A stretch of 28,286 bases of DNA, taken from positions 1 through 28,286 of IMG/VR virus record IMGVR_UViG_3300042451_000092. One strand, 5' to 3'. The first letter of the stretch is position 1. Every line of letters starts with the position of its first letter. Shown piece after piece: positions 15,369 to 22,749 of the stretch. Under the pieces are notes generated by a model. The model was not told the origin of the DNA and did no database searches. It saw only the letters and a program-made list of their open reading frames with translations. The stretch is from a virus. The position numbers and the translations under genes are program-made.

Positions 15369-15859
15369 TGAAAAGACTTGCACTTACTCTTGCTGCACTG
15401 CACCTACTTTTTGCGTGCTCGTCAAACTACCACCTAAACAAGGCCATAAAGAAAGGGTACCGATGCGAGGAGGTCTCTGATACAATTCAGATAACTTCGA
15501 TAGACTCAATTCCTGTCATCGTGCACGACTCAATTGTGTGGGAGAAGATCTTGGTCCAAAAAGATACAATCATTCGTTACAAGCAAAGTATTGTGCCTAA
15601 AACGAGGCTTGAGATAAGATTGGATAAGCGCAAGTTTAGCGATAGCCTCAAGACCATTAGAAGGATGTACTCTGACAGCTTAAAGGCTGATGTCAAAATG
15701 CATCGTGACAGCTTAAAGTCTAATGTCAAGTTAATTAAGCAAAAAACTAGACAAAATAAGAAAAGCCAAAACCTATTCCTATTTGGTTTAGTGACAGGTG
15801 TAATACTCACTATAATCATAAGGTATGCAATTAATCAAGCACTCAAAAAATTTACATGA
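15368..15859 (+). CDS. Unimolecular spanin candidate (lipoprotein with C-terminal TM)
   Basis: 163 aa. The N-terminus is a lipoprotein signal with lipobox L14-F15-A16-C17 (MKRLALTLAALHLLFACSS), which would tether it to the outer membrane. The C-terminus has one membrane segment (about 135-155, NLFLFGLVTGVILTIIIRYAI) and a basic end, which would sit in the inner membrane. A long charged helical region (about 85-130), with three copies of a DSLK unit, spans between. This both-ends-anchored design is that of u-spanins such as T1 gp11, which fuse outer and inner membranes at the last step of lysis. The gene overlaps the next by 35 nt. Architecture is clear; function is inferred. Confidence 0.75.
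   Translation: MKRLALTLAALHLLFACSSNYHLNKAIKKGYRCEEVSDTIQITSIDSIPVIVHDSIVWEKILVQKDTIIRYKQSIVPKTRLEIRLDKRKFSDSLKTIRRMYSDSLKADVKMHRDSLKSNVKLIKQKTRQNKKSQNLFLFGLVTGVILTIIIRYAINQALKKFT
15674..15729 (+). repeat. Short direct repeat in the spanin gene
   Basis: Two near-identical 23-nt copies (15674-15696 and 15707-15729, starting GACAGCTTAAAG and ending GTCAA) with a 33-nt period. They encode DSLK(A/S)(D/N)VK, giving an 11-residue period in the predicted periplasmic helix. Confidence 0.8.
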
Positions 15860-16697
15860 GTTAATCGTCCCGACAGATGATTTTCAGATAGCAATGCTAT
15901 CAGACATCCATTGGGACAATCCAAAGTGCGATTGGGATGTCTTGAGAAGTCACCTAGATTACTTCAAGAAGAACAACATACCCGTCATGATAAATGGCGA
16001 TTTTTTCTGTTTGATGCAGGGTCGTGGCGATAATCGTAGAAACAAGTCTGACATTAGACCTGAACACAATAATTTCAGATACCTAGACTCAATTGTTGAG
16101 ACTGCTGTAGAGTGGTGGACGCCATATGCTGACATCTTAACAGTAATTGGATATGGTAACCATGAGACAGGTGTCATCAAATGGCAGGAGACTGACATAC
16201 TTCAGCGATTTGTTGATCTACTCAACCTTAAGTGCGGCACAAACGTACAGGTTGGAGGCTACGGCGGGTGGTTGGTATTTAAGATTGGCACTAGAAATAT
16301 GTTGCCATACAAGGTGAAATACTTCCATGGCTCAGGAGGCGGTGGAATTGTTACAAAGGGCGCCATAAATCTGACTAGAGCGCTAGAGCTTTATGAGGAC
16401 TTTGATGTATTTACAATGGGCCACATTCATGAGAACGCATCACGTAATGACGTTAGAGATATGATTCAGCATCATCCAAACTTAGGTTATCAAATGAAGC
16501 AGCGTCAGATTCATTTAATGCTTACAGGTACCTATAAAGAGGAGTATGAGGATGGGCATCATGGTTGGCATGTTGAGAGAGGTGCTCCACCAAAACCAAT
16601 TGGTGGACGTATACTTCGTCTTAAAAATATACGTATAATAAAGAATGGTATAGATAGGATGGAAAAGACTATTGACTCAACAAAAATAATTATCTAA
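15825..16697 (+). CDS. Metallophosphoesterase (calcineurin-like)
   Basis: 290 aa. The motifs of the calcineurin-like phosphoesterase fold appear in order: D27-x-H29 (SDIHWD), G58-D59 (INGDFF), G111-N112-H113-E114 (YGNHE), H168 (KYFHGS) and G199-H200-I-H202 (MGHIHE). All expected di-metal ligands are present, so an active enzyme is likely; whether the substrate is a nucleic acid, nucleotide or protein phosphate cannot be read from sequence. The start lies 35 nt inside the spanin gene. No signal peptide, so it acts in the cytoplasm. A phosphoesterase between lysis and packaging genes could serve DNA processing or host manipulation; this is speculative. Confidence 0.85.
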   Translation: MQLIKHSKNLHELIVPTDDFQIAMLSDIHWDNPKCDWDVLRSHLDYFKKNNIPVMINGDFFCLMQGRGDNRRNKSDIRPEHNNFRYLDSIVETAVEWWTPYADILTVIGYGNHETGVIKWQETDILQRFVDLLNLKCGTNVQVGGYGGWLVFKIGTRNMLPYKVKYFHGSGGGGIVTKGAINLTRALELYEDFDVFTMGHIHENASRNDVRDMIQHHPNLGYQMKQRQIHLMLTGTYKEEYEDGHHGWHVERGAPPKPIGGRILRLKNIRIIKNGIDRMEKTIDSTKIII

Positions 16698-16704
16698 TAA
16701 ATTG

Positions 16705-16712
16705 TATCTTTG
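16705..16712 (+). promoter_or_regulatory. Bacteroidota-type -7 element (TATCTTTG)
   Basis: TATCTTTG matches TAnnTTTG and lies exactly 23 nt before the ATG at 16728. The following leader TAAAAATTAAATC is shared almost base for base with the element at 22727. No -33 TTTG at 19-21 bp. It falls in the 30-nt gap after the phosphoesterase gene and would start the 16728-onward operon. Confidence 0.65.
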
Positions 16713-16727
16713 TAAAAATTAAATCCA

Positions 16728-16961
16728 ATGAAAGTAGAAAAGTTTTTAACTAAGGAGGAGCTAGAGGCTACTCAAGGAATGCACAACGAGTTTAACAAGC
16801 TAAAGATTCAGCTTGCTGACGTTGAGCTACAGAAGCACGGTCTATTAAAGCATATTGATATGCTAAGACTAGAGTTTCAGCAACACGAAAAAGGTCTAAT
16901 GGACAAGTACGGTGAGGATGCTGTAATCAACCTTCAAACCGGAGAGGTCACAAAAAAATAA
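16728..16961 (+). CDS. Small coiled-coil phage protein
   Basis: 77 aa. Mainly one long helix with heptad spacing (about residues 8-63, ELEATQGMHNEFNKLKIQL ... DMLRLEFQQHEKGL), ending in KYGEDAVINLQTGEVTKK. The YG.DA.INLQTGE.. ending resembles small helical proteins I recall from other phages, with no known function. It is the first gene after a promoter-like element and is followed by two more small genes and the GroES-like gene, suggesting an assembly-support role. No DNA-binding motif seen. Confidence 0.65.
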   Translation: MKVEKFLTKEELEATQGMHNEFNKLKIQLADVELQKHGLLKHIDMLRLEFQQHEKGLMDKYGEDAVINLQTGEVTKK

Positions 16962-16977
16962 AATATGTCAGGTGACT

Positions 16978-16985
16978 TATTTTAG
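16978..16985 (+). promoter_or_regulatory. Degenerate -7-like element before 16998
   Basis: TATTTTAG differs from TAnnTTTG at one fixed position and sits 20 nt before the ATG at 16998. The following AAATTAAATTCAATGG strongly resembles the leaders at 16728 and 22750. It may be a decayed copy of the same promoter-leader unit. Confidence 0.25.
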
Positions 16986-16997
16986 AAATTAAATTCA

Positions 16998-17225
16998 ATG
17001 GAAATCAGGAAAATATCAGTCGGACCGGACTACAAGGGTGGAGCAATGCATTACATTGTTGGTCAGAAAGTACTAGGTGATACTCAAGATATTCACCTCA
17101 TCAAGTACGACGACTACAAGCAATCAATTAAGATTTATATTGCCAATGATAAGAATGAGATTGTCCTTTGGAAAGAGTTCAATAATACCGTTCCTGTTGC
17201 CATTGAGTACAATATAAATATCTAA
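16998..17225 (+). CDS. Hypothetical small protein
   Basis: 75 aa, beginning MEIRKISVGPDYKGGAMHYI and containing DIHLIKYDDYKQSIKIYIAND. Predicted mainly beta strands with no membrane segment. I do not recognise a characterised family. It has its own A-rich leader, and its stop overlaps the start of the GroES-like gene (TAATG at 17225), so the two are co-translated. Position suggests a role linked to capsid assembly or packaging. Confidence 0.65.
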   Translation: MEIRKISVGPDYKGGAMHYIVGQKVLGDTQDIHLIKYDDYKQSIKIYIANDKNEIVLWKEFNNTVPVAIEYNINI

Positions 17226-17788
17226 TGCAATCACCATTTTACTTTATCACTAAACCACTTAAGGGGAAGAGATACAACAACACCAAGGATATTGGTGGTA
17301 TCGACCTTATTATAAGCACTTCAGAAGAAGACCATAGGTTTTCAAATAGAGAGGCAGAGGTTGTCGAGATACCACTAGGATATGAAGGGCCTATCAAGCC
17401 CGGGCATAAGCTACTTGTACATCACAACGTATTCAAGTTCTACAACGACATGAAGGGTCGCCGCAAGAGCGGTAAGAGCTTCTTCAAAGAAGATTTATTT
17501 CTTATTGAGCCCGATCAGTTTTATATGTTCCATGATGGAGAGTCTTGGATGGCCTACGACAAGTACTGCTTTGTTGAGCCTGTCAAACCTGAGGAGTCGT
17601 ACATCTACAAGCCATTAAGCGAAGAGCCACTGATGGGCATTATGCGCTATCCAAACGAGGCGCTTATAAAGGCCGGAGTAAAGGCCGGAGATAAGGTGTG
17701 CTTTAAACCTGAGAGTGAGTATGAGTTTATCGTAGACGATGAGAAGCTATACCGTATGTATGACCATCAAATCACAGTGAAATTATGA
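17225..17788 (+). CDS. GroES-like co-chaperonin candidate
   Basis: 187 aa. Residues about 1-120 read like a GroES (Cpn10) domain. The opening ITKPLKGKRY is followed by a G24-G25-I26-D-L-I tripeptide region, where GroES has its GGIVL mobile loop. Then come EAEVVEIPLG, IKPGHKLLVHHNVF (compare VKVGDIVIF) and WMAYDKYCFVEPV (compare SDILAIVEA). Residues about 121-187 look like a second, shorter copy of the barrel half: VKAGDKVCF, EYEFIVDDEKLYRMYDHQITVKL. T4 gp31 is the known precedent for a phage co-chaperonin needed to fold the capsid protein. Placement just before terminase, portal and capsid genes fits that. The call is by pattern, without an alignment, and the GroEL-binding function is inferred. 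Confidence 0.6.
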   Translation: MQSPFYFITKPLKGKRYNNTKDIGGIDLIISTSEEDHRFSNREAEVVEIPLGYEGPIKPGHKLLVHHNVFKFYNDMKGRRKSGKSFFKEDLFLIEPDQFYMFHDGESWMAYDKYCFVEPVKPEESYIYKPLSEEPLMGIMRYPNEALIKAGVKAGDKVCFKPESEYEFIVDDEKLYRMYDHQITVKL

Positions 17789-18069
17789 GTAGAGAGAAAG
17801 ACTTAAGACGTAATATTATTGAGGCAGGATACAGAGCCGTTGAGCAACTCATCAAGGTTGCTAAAGAGGATATCATTAAACCTGATCCTGAGGATGACTT
17901 ATCAGTGGACAAATTAAAGAACGCTGCTGCGTCAAAACGATTAGCTATATTTGATGCATTCGAAATTCTAAATAAAATCGAAGCCGAGAAGGCTATATTG
18001 GAGGAGGTAAAAGATGAATCACCAAAGCTTGACATTAAACAGGGATTCGCAGAGCGAAGAGCTAAATAG
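17785..18069 (+). CDS. Candidate small terminase subunit
   Basis: 94 aa, largely helical and charged (REKDLRRNIIEAGYRAVEQL, DKLKNAAASKRLAIFDAFEIL, KIEAEKAILEEV). It overlaps the GroES-like gene by ATGA at its start and the large terminase gene by 56 nt at its end. Size, helical content and position directly before the large subunit match a small terminase, the DNA-recognition part of the packaging motor, but no clear helix-turn-helix could be named. It could instead be another small packaging-linked protein. Confidence 0.5.
   Translation: MSREKDLRRNIIEAGYRAVEQLIKVAKEDIIKPDPEDDLSVDKLKNAAASKRLAIFDAFEILNKIEAEKAILEEVKDESPKLDIKQGFAERRAK
18003..18007 (+). promoter_or_regulatory. Shine-Dalgarno-like site deciding the terminase start
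   Basis: GGAGG ends 6 nt before the ATG at 18014, inside the upstream coding region. Most other genes here have A-rich leaders without such a site. It supports the choice of 18014 as the terminase start despite the 56-nt overlap, although the bases also encode Glu-Glu in the upstream frame. Confidence 0.45.
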
Positions 18070-20275
18070 GTTATATACAGTCGTAAAAGGCCACATACCA
18101 AAAGTAGTTTTTGAAAGAAAGAATCGCAACAACAGTTGGTTGCATGGTTATAATGACCAATACGATGTTGTTATATTGTCAAAGACAGGTAGAATAGGCG
18201 AGATATACAACATCAATGGTGTTTATATCGCGCTACCTGACGTTCCAAAGAACTGTCATAGCAGAAGCACAAAGTCATCTGAGCAGTATTGGCAGAGAGA
18301 AGATATACCAAAACAGTTGGGTCGCATTCAGTCAATCTTCCAATGGCATGAGATGCCTAAAGAGTTCAAGGCGCAATACGTTGACTACATAGAGCAAGAG
18401 TTTGATCGTAGAGATCAGGGGCATTGGTTTATGAACAATGGCACTCCTACATATATGACGGGGTCCCACTATATGTACCTTCAATGGTCTAAGATTGACG
18501 TCGGATACCCTGACTTTCGGGAAGCAAATCGCATCTTCTTTATCTATTGGGAGGCCTGTAAGGCTGACTATAGAAGCTTTGGTATGGTATATTTAAAGAT
18601 ACGTCGTTCCGGGTTCTCCTTTATGTCATCATCAGAATGCGTGAATATTGCAACTCTCGCTAAAGATTCACGGGTTGGTATCTTGTCAAAGACAGGTTCC
18701 GATGCCAAGAAGATGTTTACGGACAAGGTTGTGCCCATCAACAGTAACTTGCCGTTTTTCTTTAAGCCGGTGATGGATGGTATGGATAAACCAAAGACAG
18801 AGCTTGCCTATCGTGTTCCTGCTTCCAAGATCACCAAAAAGAATATGCATGAGATTGATGAGGATGGCGTAGACGGCCTTGACACAACAATAGATTGGAA
18901 GAACACAGATGAGAACTCTTACGATGGTGAGAAACTATTGTTTTTAGCACATGACGAGAGCGCAAAATGGACTAAGCCAAATAATATCCTGAACAATTGG
19001 CGTGTAACCAAGACGTGTTTGCGATTGGGTTCTAAGATTATCGGTAAGTGTATGATGGGTTCGACATCCAATGCATTGAGCAAAGGCGGTCAGAACTACA
19101 AAGACTTGTATGAGGATTCTAAGCCGTCTACACGAAATGCCAATGGTCAAACAAAGTCGGGGCTTTATGGTCTATTCATCCCGATGGAGTGGAACATGGA
19201 GGGCTTCATTGACCTTTATGGTATGCCTGTATTGCGTAAACCAAGTGCTCCTATCAAAGGAGTTGATGGGAATATGATTGTTAATGGGGCCATTGACTAT
19301 TGGGAGGCAGAGGTTGACTCATTGAAGAACGACCCTGACGCACTTAACGAATTCTACCGTCAGTTCCCAAGAACAGAGTCGCACGCATTTAGAGATGAAA
19401 GCAAGGCTGCTCTATTTAACTTGACTAAGATATATCAGCAGATTGACTTTAATGATACATTGATTAAAGAGCACCACTACACTAGAGGCTCATTTAGTTG
19501 GAAGGATGGCATCAAAGATACGCAAGTGATATTTACTCCTGATCGAAGGGGAAGGTTCTTGATAGCATGGGCTCCTGCAAGGCATTTACAAAACCAAGTA
19601 TACACAAAGAACGGCATTAAGTATCCCGGAAATGAACATATTGGTGCCTTTGGCTGTGACTCCTATGACATCTCAGGAGTTGTGGTAGGACGTGGTTCAA
19701 ATGGTGCACTGCATGGTCTAACCAAATACCACATGGATGAGGCGCCTATAAACCAATTCTTCTTAGAATACATTGCGCGTCCTCAGACTGCTGAGATATT
19801 TTTTGAGGAGGTATTGATGGCCTGTGTGTTTTATGGTATGCCAATTTTGATTGAGAACAACAAACCTCGTTTGCTGTATCACTTTAAGAACAGAGGGTAC
19901 CGTGGTTTCTGTATCAATCGTCCTGACAAGGTGTACGCTAAGTTGTCTAAGACAGAACGTGAGTTAGGTGGTATACCAAACTCATCAGAGGATGTCAAGC
20001 AGGCGCACGCTGCGGCTATTGAAAGTCACATCGAGAAGTACATCGGTGTTAGAGAAGATGGGGAAATGGGATTTATGCCGTTCAACAAAACACTAGAGGA
20101 TTGGGCTAAATTCGATATTAGCGACCGTACAATGTTTGATGCGACAATTAGCTCAGGATTGGCTATTATGGCTTGTCAGAAGCACTTATATCAACCTGAG
20201 GTAAAAGAGTCAAAAATAAGCATTAAATTTGCTACATATAATAATAAAGGGAATATTAGCTCCTTGAATACATGA
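18014..20275 (+). CDS. terL: Terminase large subunit
   Basis: 753 aa. ATPase: the Walker A region is K195-I-R-R-S-G-F-S202, lacking the usual GK(T/S) but matching the lambda gpA variant KSARVGYS, where the lysine comes early. Walker B is LLFLAHDE with D314 and E315, and a coupling-type segment GKCMMGSTSN lies near 344-353. The motif FYRQFPRTESHAF (447-459) is typical of large terminases. Nuclease: likely metal ligands D549 (FGCDSYD), E614 (LIENNK) and D709 (TMFDATIS) fit the RNase H-like fold. It would cut concatemeric DNA and drive it into the prohead. The next in-frame ATG is over 100 codons in, so 18014 is kept as start. The stop overlaps the portal start (ATGA, 20272-20275). Confidence 0.9.
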   Translation: MNHQSLTLNRDSQSEELNRLYTVVKGHIPKVVFERKNRNNSWLHGYNDQYDVVILSKTGRIGEIYNINGVYIALPDVPKNCHSRSTKSSEQYWQREDIPKQLGRIQSIFQWHEMPKEFKAQYVDYIEQEFDRRDQGHWFMNNGTPTYMTGSHYMYLQWSKIDVGYPDFREANRIFFIYWEACKADYRSFGMVYLKIRRSGFSFMSSSECVNIATLAKDSRVGILSKTGSDAKKMFTDKVVPINSNLPFFFKPVMDGMDKPKTELAYRVPASKITKKNMHEIDEDGVDGLDTTIDWKNTDENSYDGEKLLFLAHDESAKWTKPNNILNNWRVTKTCLRLGSKIIGKCMMGSTSNALSKGGQNYKDLYEDSKPSTRNANGQTKSGLYGLFIPMEWNMEGFIDLYGMPVLRKPSAPIKGVDGNMIVNGAIDYWEAEVDSLKNDPDALNEFYRQFPRTESHAFRDESKAALFNLTKIYQQIDFNDTLIKEHHYTRGSFSWKDGIKDTQVIFTPDRRGRFLIAWAPARHLQNQVYTKNGIKYPGNEHIGAFGCDSYDISGVVVGRGSNGALHGLTKYHMDEAPINQFFLEYIARPQTAEIFFEEVLMACVFYGMPILIENNKPRLLYHFKNRGYRGFCINRPDKVYAKLSKTERELGGIPNSSEDVKQAHAAAIESHIEKYIGVREDGEMGFMPFNKTLEDWAKFDISDRTMFDATISSGLAIMACQKHLYQPEVKESKISIKFATYNNKGNISSLNT

Positions 20276-22707
20276 AAGAAGTAATAGTAAACATATCATC
20301 TACATCATTTCCGAGTCAATTCGCAACTGATGCAGAAAAGGCAACCGATGAGTTTGGTCTCCAAGTTGGACAGGCTATACAATATGAGTGGTTCCGTAAA
20401 GATGGCAATCAATGTAGATACTACAGCCAATGGCGTGACTTTCACCGCTTGCGTTTATATGCGCGTGGTGAGCAGCCTATTGCTAAATACAAGGATGAGC
20501 TTGCTATTGATGGTGATCTATCATACATCAACCTTGATTGGACACCTGTGCCAATCATTCCTAAGTTTGTTGACATTGTTGTCAATGGAATGTCTGACCG
20601 TTTATTCAAGGTTAAGGCATATGCTCAGGATGGAATGTCTCAGGCAAAAAGAAACAAGTATCAAGATATGATTGAGAGTCAGATGGTTGCAAAAGACCTT
20701 CTGATGAATATACAAGAGCAAACAGGTGTTGATCCATTTGTAATGAACCCTGATGAGCTTCCAAGCACTGACGAAGAGCTATCATTGTATATGAACCTCA
20801 ACTACAAACCTGCAATTGAGATTGCAGAAGAGGAGGCTATCAATACCATTCTTGATGAGAATAGATATGACAATATTCGTAAGCAGTGTGACTACGACCT
20901 AATGACTCTTGGTATCGCTGTAGAGAAGCATGAGTTCCTTCCGGGAGCAGGTGTTCAAATCTCATACGTAGATCCTGCAAACATTGTTTACAGCTACACT
21001 GAAGATCCATACTTTAGAGACTGCTTCTATTGGGGTGAAATAAGAACGCTTTCAATTACAGAGCTTTACAAGATTGACCAATCGCTAACGCGTGAGGACT
21101 TGGAGCAAATTTCAAAATACAGCCAAAGTTGGTATGACTACTACAATGTAGCTCAGTTCTACGAGAATAATGTTTTTTACCGTGATACGTGCACTCTTCT
21201 TTACTTTAACTATAAGACTACTAAAAAAATTGTATACAAGAAAAAAATTCTTGACAATGGAAATACGAGAGTAATTGAGAAAGACGATAACTTCAATCCT
21301 CCTGTGGAGATGATGGAAGAAGGTCGCTTTGAAAAAATTGAGAAAACAATTGACGTTTGGTATAATGGTATCATGGTTATGGGTACCAATATCCTACTTA
21401 AGTGGGAGTTAGCTGAGAATATGGTTAGACCAAAGTCAGCTACTCAGCACGCTTTACCAAACTATGTAGCTGTTGCTCCACGTATGTACAAAGGTGTTAT
21501 TGAGTCAATGGTTCGTCGAATGATACCATTTGCTGACTTGATTCAGTTGACGCACTTGAAGCTTCAGCAAGTAATTGCACGTGTTGTACCTGATGGTGTG
21601 TTCATCGATGCTGATGGTCTCAATGAGGTTGACCTTGGTACAGGAGCGGCTTACAATCCTGAGGATGCACTCCGACTATACTTCCAAACGGGTAGTGTAA
21701 TTGGACGTAGCTATACTCAAGATGGTGAGTTCAACAATGCTCGTGTTCCAATCCAAGAGTTAAACAGTAACTCCGGTGCTGCTAAGACACAAATGCTTAT
21801 TGCAAACTACAACCACTATATGGATATGTTGCGTTCAGTAACAGGTCTTAATGAGGCTCGTGATGGTTCAGACCCTGATCCGCGTGCGTTGATTGGTGTA
21901 CAGAAGCTTGCAGCGCTTAACTCAAACACAGCTACACGCCATATTCTTGACGGTAGTCTATATATGTTCAAATCAATAGCCGAGGCACTTACGTATAGAA
22001 TTGCAGATATTCTTGAGTACGCTGACTTTAGAGATGACTTCGCCAATAAGATTGGCAAATACAATGTATCTATTTTAAATGAAATTAAAGACCTATACGT
22101 ATATGACTTCGGAATTTTCATCGACATCTCTCCAGACGAAGAAGAGAAAGCGCAGCTTGAGCAAAATATTCAAGTTGCTTTATCTAAGGGTGATATTAAC
22201 CTTGAGGATGCAATTGATATACGCGAGATTAAAAATCTCAAGTTGGCTAACCAACTCTTAAAACTCAAGCGAGTTAAGAAAGAGGAGAAAGAGCAACAGC
22301 GTTTAATGCAGACTCAGGCTATTCAAGCTCAACAGCAAGTTCAAATCCAACAGATGGCAGCTCAAACTGCTATGCAGAAGATTCAACTTGAGACTCAGTC
22401 TAAGATGCAGATTAAGCAAGCCGAAGTGGCTTTTGAAATTGAGAAGATGAAGAATGAGGCCATTCTTAAGCAGCAATTGATGCAGACTGAGTTTGATATG
22501 CAAATGCAACTTAAGGGCGTTGAGGTTGACTCTATGGATAAAAGAGAAAAAGAAAGGGAAGATGCTAAAGCTAAACGTATTAGTCAACAAAACTCAGAGC
22601 AATCTAAGTTGATTAATCAGCGAAAGAACAATCTACCACCAATTAGTTTTGAATCCAATGAGGATTCCCTTGATGGCTTTGACATGGCTGAATTTGAGCC
22701 ACGTTAA
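20272..22707 (+). CDS. Portal protein
   Basis: 811 aa, at the usual place after the large terminase. The N-terminal region (WRDFHRLRLYARGEQPIAKY, VPIIPKFVDIVVNGMSDRLF) and the central segment GLNEARDGSDPDPRALIGVQKLA (about residues 525-547) are typical of portal proteins of large podoviruses, including crAss-like ones. The stem/wing region is followed by a long Gln- and Met-rich coiled coil (about 635-770: QTQAIQAQQQVQIQQMAAQ) and a flexible acidic tail. The dodecameric portal forms the DNA entry vertex, docks the terminase and joins the tail. The coiled coil is longer than in minimal portals and could be the barrel or an internal tail. Confidence 0.88.
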   Translation: MKEVIVNISSTSFPSQFATDAEKATDEFGLQVGQAIQYEWFRKDGNQCRYYSQWRDFHRLRLYARGEQPIAKYKDELAIDGDLSYINLDWTPVPIIPKFVDIVVNGMSDRLFKVKAYAQDGMSQAKRNKYQDMIESQMVAKDLLMNIQEQTGVDPFVMNPDELPSTDEELSLYMNLNYKPAIEIAEEEAINTILDENRYDNIRKQCDYDLMTLGIAVEKHEFLPGAGVQISYVDPANIVYSYTEDPYFRDCFYWGEIRTLSITELYKIDQSLTREDLEQISKYSQSWYDYYNVAQFYENNVFYRDTCTLLYFNYKTTKKIVYKKKILDNGNTRVIEKDDNFNPPVEMMEEGRFEKIEKTIDVWYNGIMVMGTNILLKWELAENMVRPKSATQHALPNYVAVAPRMYKGVIESMVRRMIPFADLIQLTHLKLQQVIARVVPDGVFIDADGLNEVDLGTGAAYNPEDALRLYFQTGSVIGRSYTQDGEFNNARVPIQELNSNSGAAKTQMLIANYNHYMDMLRSVTGLNEARDGSDPDPRALIGVQKLAALNSNTATRHILDGSLYMFKSIAEALTYRIADILEYADFRDDFANKIGKYNVSILNEIKDLYVYDFGIFIDISPDEEEKAQLEQNIQVALSKGDINLEDAIDIREIKNLKLANQLLKLKRVKKEEKEQQRLMQTQAIQAQQQVQIQQMAAQTAMQKIQLETQSKMQIKQAEVAFEIEKMKNEAILKQQLMQTEFDMQMQLKGVEVDSMDKREKEREDAKAKRISQQNSEQSKLINQRKNNLPPISFESNEDSLDGFDMAEFEPR

Positions 22708-22726
22708 AACAATAAAAAATAATATA

Positions 22727-22734
22727 TAACTTTG
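22727..22734 (+). promoter_or_regulatory. Bacteroidota-type -7 element (TAACTTTG)
   Basis: TAACTTTG lies exactly 23 nt before the scaffold ATG at 22750, and its leader TTTGTAAAAATTAAATC is identical over 17 nt to that at 16709-16725. No -33 TTTG at the standard spacing. It would give extra transcription of scaffold and capsid genes. Confidence 0.65.
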
Positions 22735-22749
22735 TAAAAATTAAATCTA

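Noticed and set aside
20330-20671. Alternative + frame of 113 aa inside the portal gene start
   Set aside because: Out of frame within a well-supported portal gene, Cys/Met-rich with no recognisable feature.
22303-22590. Reverse-strand frame encoding a Leu/His-rich protein opposite the portal
   Set aside because: It is the antisense of the Gln/Lys-rich coiled coil; composition is explained by that alone.
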